Shown: positions 6,345 to 12,897 of the stretch, one piece after another
How the letters are laid out: each line of letters opens with the position of its first letter
How positions within the stretch are numbered: the stretch's first letter is position 1
Assembly: GCA_019058515.1 (NCBI GenBank)
Contig: JAHPYY010000074.1
Span: forward strand, 1-12,897
Length of the DNA stretch: 12,897 nucleotides
Reading direction: 5' to 3'
Source: Promethearchaeota archaeon
GTDB taxonomy: Archaea > Asgardarchaeota > Lokiarchaeia > Sigynarchaeales > SOKP01
Position numbers and translations under genes: made by a program
The notes under the pieces: model-generated
What the model was told of the DNA's origin: nothing
Databases searched by the model: none
Seen by the model: only the letters and a program-made list of their open reading frames with translations

Positions 6345-7412
6345 TTAATTAGGTAGAGCTTTCTTAATTGTACGCTCTTTAAATTCGATGTAAGCCAAAT
6401 GATCTGTTCTTGGGATATCTTTTTTCAGTTCTTCTTCCGGAACTTTATGTAAAATATCGTCTAAACTTTTCATTTTTTGGAACTTCTCTTTCATTTCACG
6501 TATAACATTTGCCTGTTCTCTTATATAATTTTCAGGGATTCTTGCTGGTCTTAGGATCTTCTCTGCAGAGGGATTGCGAAGTGATTGAGATGCGAGCGCT
6601 CTAGGCGGTCGATATTGTTGCGGTAAGGAATTTGGGGGTGGATTTAATTGACTTGGGGGTAGTGCGAACTGAACCGGATTAGCTAATGCTGTCGCGTTTT
6701 TGAGAGCTATTTCTCTAATGACCGTATTTGCATCAATTAACTCCTTTTCAATGGATGCTAACCGCTCACACGCAGTTCGAGCTATAAAGAGCATATTTGT
6801 CCACGTACGATTACCCTTGAGCTTTAACCATTCTTCATACTCGCTTGCAGAGATTGAAATATTGCAGAATTCTTCGTCTGGAGTGATATTAGTGTTAATT
6901 GGTGAATTTACGTTAGTAATTACTTTCCTCGTTGTGAGTTTATTCGCTCTCCTTTTTACTGTAGTGAATTTTTTCTCTATTAAGGTTTTTTCAGTATAAC
7001 TGGTGGTTTCCTCTTCGTAACACTGGTTTTCAGCGTACTTCTCGTAATAGATGTCTCTTTCTAAGATTTCTGAAAAGTTATATTCCTTGTTGAGCTTAAT
7101 TACTTGGCGTTGACCAGTTAAATAAAAAATTACAATAGAAGCAAATTTAATTTTTAAATCGTTAAAATCTGACACTTCATCTAATTCTAAGCTTAAAGCC
7201 ATCTGAGAATTGTTAAAAAGTACTCTCTTAACAGAGTTAAATAGCGAGGGTAGTTTTTGATAAGAATTAGAGCTGTTTTCTTTAATCAAGTTATATTTTA
7301 CGTTAACTTTTTTTACCGTTTTGGGATTTATGAAGTCGAATTCATTTGCTTCTTTCTGAAATTCAAGAAAAAGCTTTCTATTATCGTCCCAATTGACTTG
7401 AACTAATTCCAT
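6345..7412 (-). CDS. Hypothetical protein with RHH-like segment and Pro-rich linker
   Basis: A 355-residue soluble protein that I do not recognise. Residues 1-130 look like a mixed alpha/beta region without known motifs. Residues 130-180 are charged and Thr/Asn-rich, probably flexible. Residues 182-222 resemble an RHH-type or VapB-like unit: strand CNISISAS, helix EYEEWLKLKG, RTW turn, helix TNMLFIARTACERLASIEKE. Residues 245-295 are low-complexity and rich in Pro, Gln and Asn (LPPSQLNPPPNSLPQQYRPP). The C-terminus 295-355 is helical and highly charged (REQANVIREMKEKFQKMK). There is no signal peptide or membrane helix. ATG 7412 has no ribosome site, but a TATA-like box about 30 bases upstream would give a leaderless transcript. 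It lies between the Roadblock and SDR genes. Confidence 0.7.
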   Translation of the reverse strand: MELVQVNWDDNRKLFLEFQKEANEFDFINPKTVKKVNVKYNLIKENSSNSYQKLPSLFNSVKRVLFNNSQMALSLELDEVSDFNDLKIKFASIVIFYLTGQRQVIKLNKEYNFSEILERDIYYEKYAENQCYEEETTSYTEKTLIEKKFTTVKRRANKLTTRKVITNVNSPINTNITPDEEFCNISISASEYEEWLKLKGNRTWTNMLFIARTACERLASIEKELIDANTVIREIALKNATALANPVQFALPPSQLNPPPNSLPQQYRPPRALASQSLRNPSAEKILRPARIPENYIREQANVIREMKEKFQKMKSLDDILHKVPEEELKKDIPRTDHLAYIEFKERTIKKALPN

Positions 7413-7436
7413 AGAATTTTATAATTCATATGTAAT

Positions 7437-7447
7437 TTATTATAAAC
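7437..7447 (-). promoter_or_regulatory. TATA-like box for the 355-residue protein gene
   Basis: The minus strand reads GTTTATAATAA about 25-35 nt before the ATG at 7412, so transcription would start at or next to the start codon. This agrees with the absence of a Shine-Dalgarno. Confidence 0.4.
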
Positions 7448-7553
7448 GGTAAACCTAGTAAATGTAGTTTCGAAAGCAGATATAAATCTATTAACTCCCT
7501 TAGTTTTCTAAAGCCAATACCTTACTAAAATTAGAATATCACACGAAGGAATT

Positions 7554-7593
7554 AAAAAAGCAGTTTCGGAATAAAAAAGATTGAGGGAAAAAA
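7554..7593 (-). terminator. Triple oligo-T terminator after the Roadblock gene
   Basis: Three runs of six T on the minus strand (7588-7593, 7573-7578, 7554-7559) follow the Roadblock stop codon within 45 nt. Clustered U-runs are typical of archaeal termination, and they suggest that the 355-residue gene is transcribed separately. Confidence 0.5.
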
Positions 7594-7598
7594 CTTAA

Positions 7599-8054
7599 TT
7601 AGTCTGGGGTTAGCTCGTCCAAATCGCTGAGATCTAAACCCGAATCCATTGTATCGGGGATTTCTGCTAAAAATTCGTCGAGGATTTCTCTTAATTCGTC
7701 ACCTGACCTTTTTAGTATCAGTCGAACTAAACCTATGTTAATATCAGGGTCTGAAATGAGCGTGAGTACGCCTTTTGGTCCACAACTCGACGCAAATATC
7801 TTTCCGCCGTTAAATTCGGAGGTGACAATTTCAAGGTCTCCAAGCTCTAAGTTTTTGCCTTGTTCTTCACTCGCGCAGAATACGGCTGACGCTATTGCTC
7901 CAATTCCGTCCACATCTGCGGGAAAATAGCTGAATTTAGACACACTAGCGATGGTTAAACCTGTTCTATCAACAAGAATAACTTTTTTAATTCCACTTTC
8001 CGATTTGATTATTTTTGAAAGAATATTGTCAAACGACTTAGTGTCGATACTCAT
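7599..8054 (-). CDS. Roadblock/LC7 domain protein
   Basis: A 151-residue protein that is almost entirely one Roadblock/LC7 domain (about 5-125), followed by an acidic tail (DSGLDLSDLDELTPD). Recognisable elements: the opening helix FDNILSKIIKSESGIKKVILVDRTGLTIAS, the central helix DVDGIGAIASAVFCASEEQGKNL, the paired strands LEIVTSEFNGGKIFASSCG and GVLTLISDPDINIG, and the closing helix LVRLILKRSGDELREIL. Such proteins form dimers that bind small GTPases; bacterial MglB is a GAP for MglA, and Ragulator subunits scaffold Rag GTPases. The gene follows a Ras-like GTPase on the same strand at 170 bp, so a GTPase-partner role is a sound inference. ATG 8054 has GGTG 11 bases upstream and a TATA-like box at 8121-8132. 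Confidence 0.88.
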   Translation of the reverse strand: MSIDTKSFDNILSKIIKSESGIKKVILVDRTGLTIASVSKFSYFPADVDGIGAIASAVFCASEEQGKNLELGDLEIVTSEFNGGKIFASSCGPKGVLTLISDPDINIGLVRLILKRSGDELREILDEFLAEIPDTMDSGLDLSDLDELTPD

Positions 8055-8120
8055 TTTTCTTAAGACACCAATCTTGTTGTTCTTATATAATTTATTCTTA
8101 TACTCTTTATGGTATTTAAC

Positions 8121-8132
8121 GTATATAAAAGT
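8121..8132 (-). promoter_or_regulatory. TATA-like box for the Roadblock gene
   Basis: The minus strand reads CTTTTATATAC. Transcription start would be near 8100, with a leader of about 45 nt that contains GGTG at 8069-8066. Confidence 0.45.
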
Positions 8133-8224
8133 ATGTATTTGTTGAATATACTGTTTTGGCTCGTATTTCCCATTAACTCTAAGAATTTCTTACAAATTCG
8201 GGATAAAATGAAACGTTATGGGTT

Positions 8225-8815
8225 CTAGATTTCTGAGGTATTAGCAGTAGGAATTGAAAATTTATTAAAGATTTGCTTGAGGCTCATATGATTTCTGACT
8301 TTTTCCAGCAATGCTGAAAAGGTCTCATCGATATTGTATCCTATTTTTGAAGAGGTTATGACATAATCAAAGAAATTTCGTTCTTCCTTTACGTTCAAGA
8401 TATATTCGTTTAAGTTTGTAATTTCATCGTCGTCCATACGATCTGCAATCAAGTCGTATTTCGAACCCACTATTAATATTGGTATGTCTTTGTCGTAAGC
8501 TCTGAGAATCGCTAACCATTCGTCTAAAGATTTTAAAGTATTCATCCTTGACAAATCAAACATGAAAATCGCTCCCATAACTCCTTTTATGAGGAATTCA
8601 TGTAGTTCCCTAAAGTGTTCTTGACCTCCAACATCCCAAAATATAACTTGATACAAACTTCCATTGACTTTAACATCCTTGTTAAAGATTTCCAAACCTA
8701 TGGTCATACGAGTGTCGTCTAAATACTTTCTATTTATATATCTATGGAGCATCGTTGTTTTTCCAACACCTCCGTCTCCCGCTACCACTATTTTAATGTA
8801 TCTGATGTCAAGCAT
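8225..8815 (-). CDS. Ras/Arf-like small GTPase, first paralogue
   Basis: A 196-residue single-domain small GTPase. G1 is GDGGVGKT (13-20); G2 Thr is in MTIGLEIF (38); G3 is WDVGGQE (60-66), Arf-like DVGG with the catalytic-position Gln65 present; G4 is SKYD (118-121), with Ser in place of the usual Asn; G5 is TSSK (154-157). The C-terminus FSIPTANTSEI has no cysteine, so no prenylation. There is no N-terminal extension for an amphipathic helix, and it is likely cytosolic or recruited by partners such as the adjacent Roadblock protein. ATG 8815 has GAGGT 11 bases upstream. It shares about 68% identity (130 of 190 by hand count, no gaps) with the GTPase at 9894-10493, so they arose by tandem duplication. 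Confidence 0.93.
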   Translation of the reverse strand: MLDIRYIKIVVAGDGGVGKTTMLHRYINRKYLDDTRMTIGLEIFNKDVKVNGSLYQVIFWDVGGQEHFRELHEFLIKGVMGAIFMFDLSRMNTLKSLDEWLAILRAYDKDIPILIVGSKYDLIADRMDDDEITNLNEYILNVKEERNFFDYVITSSKIGYNIDETFSALLEKVRNHMSLKQIFNKFSIPTANTSEI

Positions 8816-8865
8816 AATCTTTTTTTACCTCAAAGTTAAATTTATTGATTTTTGAATGTTCAATA

Positions 8866-8883
8866 AAATTTAAAAAATATATT
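8866..8883 (-). promoter_or_regulatory. TATA-like box for the first GTPase paralogue
   Basis: The minus strand reads AATATATTTTTTAAA, giving a transcription start near 8845-8850. A 12-bp interrupted palindrome (TTGAATGTTCAA, 8852-8863) lies between this box and the start site and could bind a regulator. Confidence 0.35.
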
Positions 8884-9004
8884 CAATCACCCATATGTTG
8901 CTATCCACATTTAAATTTAACTAAATCTCGATTTTCCCATGAGAAATTTGAAAATTCAAGTTTTCTTCCTACAAGAAACTTCTGCAAAGAGATTTTAAGT
9001 ACTG

Positions 9005-9055
9005 TACACTTTTATGAATAGGTATTTTGCATCGATTTTTACCTATTGAAGTGTA
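9005..9055 (-). terminator. Two-stage hairpin after the broken GTPase gene
   Basis: Starting 10 nt past the stop codon of the disrupted GTPase, an 8-bp inner stem pairs AATAGGTA (9017-9024) with TACCTATT (9040-9047) around a 15-nt loop. An outer 6-bp stem pairs TACACT (9005-9010) with AGTGTA (9050-9055), across an internal loop of 6 and 2 nt. There is no strong U-run right after it. It could be a 3' end stabiliser, a terminator or a small structured RNA. Confidence 0.35.
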
Positions 9056-9064
9056 GAGATTCGT

Positions 9065-9627
9065 TCATGAAAATTTATCAAATATACTTTTAATATTTAA
9101 ATGATTTCTCGCCTTTTCCAATAATACTGAAAATGCGTGATCGATATTGAATCCAATTTTAGACGAGGTAATAATAAAATCAAACAAATTATTGCTTTTT
9201 TGGATACCTATAACGTAATCGGTTAAATCGTCAATTTCGTTTTTATCCATGTAATCTGAAATAACATCGTATTTAGAGCCGATTAATAAAATGGGGATAT
9301 CTTTATCATGAGTCCTAATAATCGATAACCATTCATCAAAGGTATGTAATGTAGTGATTCTTGATAAATCGAACATTAAAATTGCACCCATAGCACCCTC
9401 GATAAAAGACGAGTGAAGTTGTCTAAATTGCTCTTGACCCCCACATCCCAAAATAAGACTTTATAAGATTTCCCACTGATTTCAACTTCCTTGTTAAAAA
9501 TATCTAACCCGAGGGTCATGGAAGTTTCTTCTAAAAACTCCCCATTTACATACCTATGAAGTAGAGTTGTTTTACCTACTCCACCATCCCCCGCTACCAC
9601 GATTTTGAAGTATTTAGGATCTAGCAA
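9065..9627 (-). pseudogene. Ras/Arf-like small GTPase interrupted by a 1-nt deletion
   Basis: Third member of the tandem GTPase family. The frame from 9627 encodes G1 GDGGVGKT and G2 MTLGLDIF, and runs to the G3 codons, where the message reads GAT GTG GGG GTC instead of the GAT GTN GGN GGN CAA pattern of the paralogues. One G is missing from the run at 9438-9442 (five C on the plus strand). The zero frame then gives VKSN and stops about 20 codons later. The shifted frame continues GGQEQFRQLH, GSKYD, TSSK to the stop at 9065 with no other damage. Restoring one G gives 187 residues that align without gaps, at about 65% identity to the GTPase at 9894-10493 (121 of 187, hand count). The start is probably TTG 9627, giving MLDPKYFKIVV like its relatives; TTG 9636 is possible. 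Confidence 0.85.
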
Positions 9628-9646
9628 ATAACTCAAACTTGACTAT

Positions 9647-9658
9647 GATATATATATT
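9647..9658 (-). promoter_or_regulatory. TATA-like box for the interrupted GTPase gene
   Basis: The minus strand reads GAATATATATAT about 25 nt before TTG 9627, which would make the transcript nearly leaderless. The intergenic DNA further upstream (to 9893) is AT-rich with no open frame. Confidence 0.3.
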
Positions 9659-9893
9659 CACTAATTTTGTAAAAAAATATCCTTATAATTTATAAAAAAA
9701 GCAATCTATGTTTAAACTTCTGTAATACTCAAATCGGTTAAATATATTCTCTCTATATTCTAACTGAAGTATTTAATTGTATTATTAAAAGAAATAAAGA
9801 AGGTTCCCGTTTTAATTTTTAAGCGATCCATTTAATAAAATTTGGTTTTGGAACATTTAACGAGCCTATTTATATCTACTACAACAAATCAGG

Positions 9894-10493
9894 TTATAAA
9901 TTCTGAATTTTAGAGGTTTTACTTGTTGGAATTGCGAACCTTTTATAGATTTGTTTAAGGCTTTGGTAGTATCTCACTTTTTCAAGTAAAAGCTTAAATG
10001 TCTCATCTATATTGTATCCAATCTTCGAAGAGGTAATGATGTAGTCGAAAAAATTGTTATCCTTTTTTACCTCTAAAACGTATTCAGTTAAATCGTCTAT
10101 TTCATCTTCGCTCATAATATCAGTAATCAAGTCGTATTTTGATCCTACCAGAAGTATTGGAATGTTACCGTCATGAGCTCTGAGAATCGCTAACCATTCG
10201 TTTATCGATCTAAGAGTTGATAATTGCGACAAGTCGAACATGTAAATCGCTCCCATAACCCCTTTTGTGAGAGATTCGTGTAGAGTTCTAAAATTTTCTT
10301 GCCCTCCCACATCCCAAAATACGATTTTATATGTTTTCCCAGCTATTTCAATTTCCTTATTAAAAATGTCTAAACCAATGGTCATGGTAGTGTCACCTTT
10401 AAAATCCCCATTCACATATCTATGGAGTAGGGTCGTTTTACCTACTCCACCGTCTCCTGCTACAACAATTTTGAATAATTCTATGTCTGGCAT
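9894..10493 (-). CDS. Ras/Arf-like small GTPase, second intact paralogue
   Basis: A 199-residue small GTPase with the same layout and numbering as the paralogue at 8225-8815: G1 GDGGVGKT (13-20), G2 Thr38 in MTIGLDIF, G3 WDVGGQE (60-66) with Gln65, noncanonical G4 SKYD (118-121), G5 TSSK (154-157). It differs at the extreme C-terminus (FAIPTSKTSKIQNL), which is basic and lacks cysteine. Positions 67-76 (NFRTLHESLT), next to switch II, differ from the paralogue (HFRELHEFLI), perhaps reflecting different partners. ATG 10493 has GGAG 11 bases upstream, and its leader shares TTAACTTT with that of the first paralogue. It is preceded on the same strand by the surface-protein gene. Confidence 0.93.
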   Translation of the reverse strand: MPDIELFKIVVAGDGGVGKTTLLHRYVNGDFKGDTTMTIGLDIFNKEIEIAGKTYKIVFWDVGGQENFRTLHESLTKGVMGAIYMFDLSQLSTLRSINEWLAILRAHDGNIPILLVGSKYDLITDIMSEDEIDDLTEYVLEVKKDNNFFDYIITSSKIGYNIDETFKLLLEKVRYYQSLKQIYKRFAIPTSKTSKIQNL

Positions 10494-10556
10494 TTTAATT
10501 ACAACTCCGAAAGTTAATAAAGTTTACAATTGTTTTTGAAATCATTCTTTCATATC

Positions 10557-10568
10557 TAATATAAAATG
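10557..10568 (-). promoter_or_regulatory. TATA-like box for the second intact GTPase
   Basis: The minus strand reads CATTTTATATTA, placing transcription start near 10535 with a leader of about 40 nt that contains GGAG at 10508-10505. The remaining spacer up to the surface-protein stop shows no gene. Confidence 0.4.
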
Positions 10569-10723
10569 TACTTACCACCATTTAAAGGTAGTGATAATGG
10601 ATTATTAAATCACAGATATGAGTTTTTAACATAACCTGTGAGTATAATTCCTCAGATTTCTAAATCAAATTTCTCAAATTAAGAAATTAAAAAATAAACC
10701 ATAAGATTATGTTTTATTTATGA

Positions 10724-10740
10724 TAAAAATGAATAAAAAA
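10724..10740 (-). terminator. Oligo-T tracts after the surface-protein gene
   Basis: Minus-strand runs of six T (10740-10735) and five T (10728-10724), 18-34 nt past the stop codon. They fit an archaeal terminator separating this gene from the GTPases. Confidence 0.4.
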
Positions 10741-10757
10741 TGGAAAATCACATTTTT

Positions 10758-12897
10758 TTAAGTGTCTTCCTTGTCCAAAGTGATATCTTCCTTTTCAATA
10801 TCTTTTTCAGTTATTTCTTGGTTTTCGATTGAAACCACTGAATCAGCTGGTTCCTTAGGCTTCAAATCTTTTTCGGGAATTGCTTCTTTCGCTTTTTCTT
10901 TAAGGAAAACCGCTCTCCTATTCAGTTTCTCCTTATATAATTTATTTAATGTGTCCTCTCTACTAGGAATTTGAATAGAAGGTAATTTTTTGGATTTAAT
11001 TGATTTTCTGAATTTACGAAGTCTACGGATTGGTTTAGGATATTTTAATACTCTTTGATAGGCAACAAAATATCCTCCAACCACAATCGCTGCTCCTATT
11101 GCAAGGATTGTTAAAACTTGAAATAATAATACATTTTCAGGAGGTCGGAAGGCGTTTAGCGTAAGTCTAATACGCTCGAAATCGTAATCATCGTCAGCAT
11201 ATACTGAAACAGTTATTTGATAAGTACCTTCTGGGATATTCGTCAATACCGCCTCAAATACACCGTCTCCATCGGGATCTGAAAGCTCACCTTGACCAAA
11301 ATCAGCGCTGTATGTAACAGTCGCGTTTTCTATGTTCCCTCCGTAATCGAGGTCTTGTAAGCTAACGCCAATTGTTACGCTCTCTCCCGGTAATGTGTTA
11401 ATAGTTTCGTTTCCTGATTCAATATTTATCCTAGTTCGTATTCGATTCACTTGAATTCGCAATCGAGCAGAATACGATTCGAAATTCGCTTTTTGCGCAG
11501 TTACCGTTAAAAATCTTACCCCGATATCTAAATCGGTACTATTAACTAAGATAGAATACTGTCCTAATGTAGCGTTTTCTGTTAGTACTAGTGAGATATT
11601 CTCTCCAATAAGACTGACTGCTGCTCCAGATATGAAACTGCCAGTATTTTCATCGAAGTAGTTTACAGTGATATTAATTAGGCTTCTAATAGGAACTTCG
11701 ATCGATTTATCGAGAGTCTTGTTGAGTTGATTGATCTCTAAGTAGAAATCGGTAGTTCTTTCGATTACATCGATTGACACTACCAATGAATGAGTCTTGT
11801 AATTGGTTTTCGAAGCTTCAATGGTTAAAAAGCTTATCCCTGTACCAAGCGTGGCAGAGTTCATCGTAATTTGAAATACATTCCCGGAGGGTTCAATTAA
11901 TGATGATATCGTAGTTCCATTGATGGACACAATCGCATCCGAAATAAATTCATTTAGATCTGTATCGTTGTAAACAACCGTTATAGTTATCAACTCGTTA
12001 TAGGAGGTTTTATAGGATTGCACGACGGTTTTATCGATACCATTAATGTAGGTTTTAAACGTAGTATCTCTAATTACCACTTGAACTTTTAATACGATTG
12101 TTTGAGAAGTGTAGTTTGTTTTTTCCGCTTCGATGGTTAAGTAATGCGTTCCCACACCAAGCTCCATGGAGTTAAAGCTAAATTCGTATCGGTCTACTTG
12201 TGGATTGAATACATAAGATAATCCGCTCCCGTTAATGTCTACATCAGCTCCTTCAATGATTGAATTAGGGGTTGTATCGTTATAATAGACTACGATGCCT
12301 ATAGATTCGCTCCAATTAATCGTGAATGACCTATCAACCGTTTCATCTACGCCATTTATGTACAGCTCAAGATAGGAATTGCGATTCGCGACTTCTACCT
12401 TAAATATTATCGTTTGTACCTCGTAATTTGTTTGCTCTGCGGTTAAAGTTAAAAAGATAACGCCCACTCCCAGATCTGTGGTATTAATAGTTAAATTATA
12501 CCGATCAGGAGAGTTTTCTTGAGTGAAATTTTTAGAAAAGCCCGTTCCTTCGATAGAGATATTAGCATCCGGAATAAAATCTCGATTCTCGTCTCTATAA
12601 ATGAAATTAAGGTCAACGTTCTCGTTCCACAGCTTTGAAATTTCGATTGTTTGCCCTTGCGCACTTACAGAAGTTTTATCCTCACCGTCTACTTCTACAG
12701 TATAATTGGTGGTTTCAATGACGATCTCAACCTTGAGTGTAAATGTTTGTGGTTCATATTTAGGCTTCTCTGCGATTATTGTTAAATAATTAGTACCCCA
12801 TTTTAAATTATCATCTTCTGAATCTAATAAGAAAGAATAATTCCCATTTCCCAAATCATCAAATTCTTCGTTGTAATTTAGACCGGTGATATTAACA
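10758..12897 (-). CDS. Repeat-containing surface protein with C-terminal membrane anchor (partial)
   Basis: The frame is open through the right edge, so the N-terminus and any signal peptide lie outside; about 713 residues are visible. Residue numbers here count from the codon at 12854. Four whole repeats and part of a fifth, each about 104-110 residues, are beta-rich and share landmarks such as LGVGxxxLTxxAExTNYxxQT followed by INGxDKTV. A different domain (about 480-570) carries DPDGDGVFEAVLTNIPEGTYQITV, like an Ig/PKD-type fold with a possible calcium loop. A membrane helix follows at 575-600 (VLLFQVLTILAIGAAIVVGG), then a strongly basic stretch (KPIRRLRKFRKSIKSKK) and a Lys/Glu-rich tail ending DKEDT. 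The orientation is therefore a large extracellular part with about 100 cytoplasmic residues. About nineteen NxS/T sequons suggest heavy N-glycosylation. Adhesion, S-layer-like or receptor roles are possible; no enzyme motif is seen. Confidence 0.85.
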   Translation of the reverse strand, partial: VNITGLNYNEEFDDLGNGNYSFLLDSEDDNLKWGTNYLTIIAEKPKYEPQTFTLKVEIVIETTNYTVEVDGEDKTSVSAQGQTIEISKLWNENVDLNFIYRDENRDFIPDANISIEGTGFSKNFTQENSPDRYNLTINTTDLGVGVIFLTLTAEQTNYEVQTIIFKVEVANRNSYLELYINGVDETVDRSFTINWSESIGIVVYYNDTTPNSIIEGADVDINGSGLSYVFNPQVDRYEFSFNSMELGVGTHYLTIEAEKTNYTSQTIVLKVQVVIRDTTFKTYINGIDKTVVQSYKTSYNELITITVVYNDTDLNEFISDAIVSINGTTISSLIEPSGNVFQITMNSATLGTGISFLTIEASKTNYKTHSLVVSIDVIERTTDFYLEINQLNKTLDKSIEVPIRSLINITVNYFDENTGSFISGAAVSLIGENISLVLTENATLGQYSILVNSTDLDIGVRFLTVTAQKANFESYSARLRIQVNRIRTRINIESGNETINTLPGESVTIGVSLQDLDYGGNIENATVTYSADFGQGELSDPDGDGVFEAVLTNIPEGTYQITVSVYADDDYDFERIRLTLNAFRPPENVLLFQVLTILAIGAAIVVGGYFVAYQRVLKYPKPIRRLRKFRKSIKSKKLPSIQIPSREDTLNKLYKEKLNRRAVFLKEKAKEAIPEKDLKPKEPADSVVSIENQEITEKDIEKEDITLDKEDT
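11418..12897 (-). repeat. Tandem ~105-residue protein repeats encoded in the surface-protein gene
   Basis: By protein landmarks, whole units run approximately 12671-12342, 12341-12027, 12026-11715 and 11714-11418, with a partial unit at 12897-12672. The LG of the LGVG-type turn recurs at residues 128, 232, 336 and 442, with a relative at 17, a period of 104-111 residues. The repeats are diverged in sequence, so the duplication is old and not maintained by recent DNA copying. Confidence 0.75.

Noticed and set aside
6700..6999. A 99-codon plus-strand open frame with hydrophobic product
   Set aside because: It is antisense to the 355-residue protein gene, has no ribosome site, and its hydrophobicity follows from the opposite-strand codons.
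9436..9444. Programmed -1 frameshift in the interrupted GTPase
   Set aside because: GTG GGG GTC is not a good slippery heptamer (GTC cannot re-pair after slipping), and the intact paralogues do not use one. Deletion or sequencing error is simpler, though slippage is not excluded.
9376..9451. A separate short gene starting within the second half of the broken GTPase
   Set aside because: The second frame begins exactly at the G3 motif and has no ribosome site or promoter; it is better read as the continuation of one gene after a 1-nt loss.
1..12897. CRISPR array, tRNA, rRNA, insertion sequence or prophage
   Set aside because: I saw no regularly spaced repeats, cloverleaf, transposase, integrase or terminal inverted repeats; the only clear repeats are the paralogous genes, protein repeats and the short promoter repeats.

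Overview
The window most likely comes from an Asgard archaeon (Promethearchaeota; a low-GC lineage such as Loki- or Heimdallarchaeia fits best). The case rests on gene content: three tandem Ras/Arf-like small GTPase genes, a Roadblock/LC7 protein, a longin-like protein, a large membrane-anchored surface protein made of repeats, and AT-rich intergenic DNA with archaeal TATA-like boxes and oligo-T tracts instead of bacterial promoters. The assignment is inferred; there is no rRNA or other phylogenetic marker in the window.

Left part (1-5412). A five-helix membrane protein of DUF6512 type (minus strand, 249-785) lies divergent to a stand-alone longin-like protein (957-1424). Three further plus-strand units follow, spaced as separate transcripts: a regulator-like protein with two ribbon-helix-helix (RHH)-like segments (1719-2453), a small ABM-like ferredoxin-fold protein (2726-3052), and a 12-helix MFS transporter (3280-4746). 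An RHH plus winged-helix protein (4843-5412) follows the transporter. Direct repeats at the predicted transcription start of the transporter, and a palindrome at that of the first RHH gene, are candidate operators.

Right part (5470-12897). Seven genes all run on the minus strand. In transcription order they are: a surface protein of about 105-residue beta-sandwich-like repeats with one C-terminal membrane helix and a basic/acidic cytoplasmic tail (5' end outside the window); a small GTPase; a second GTPase broken by a single missing G in its WDVGGQE codons; a third GTPase; a Roadblock/LC7 protein; a 355-residue protein of unknown function with a degenerate RHH-like segment and a proline-rich linker; and an SDR dehydrogenase of the group lacking the catalytic Tyr/Lys. 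Gaps of about 70-270 bp and a TATA-like box before most genes suggest individual transcription rather than one tight operon.

How they may work together (inference): the GTPases and Roadblock protein make a plausible signalling or trafficking module resembling bacterial MglA/MglB and eukaryotic Rag/Ragulator. The neighbouring surface protein could be its membrane anchor or input, and the longin-like protein 6-7 kb away belongs to the same fold class. The most unusual points are the Ser-for-Asn change in the G4 motif shared by all three GTPases, the frameshifted middle copy, the RHH/PCI-like winged-helix fusion, and the unassigned 355-residue protein.
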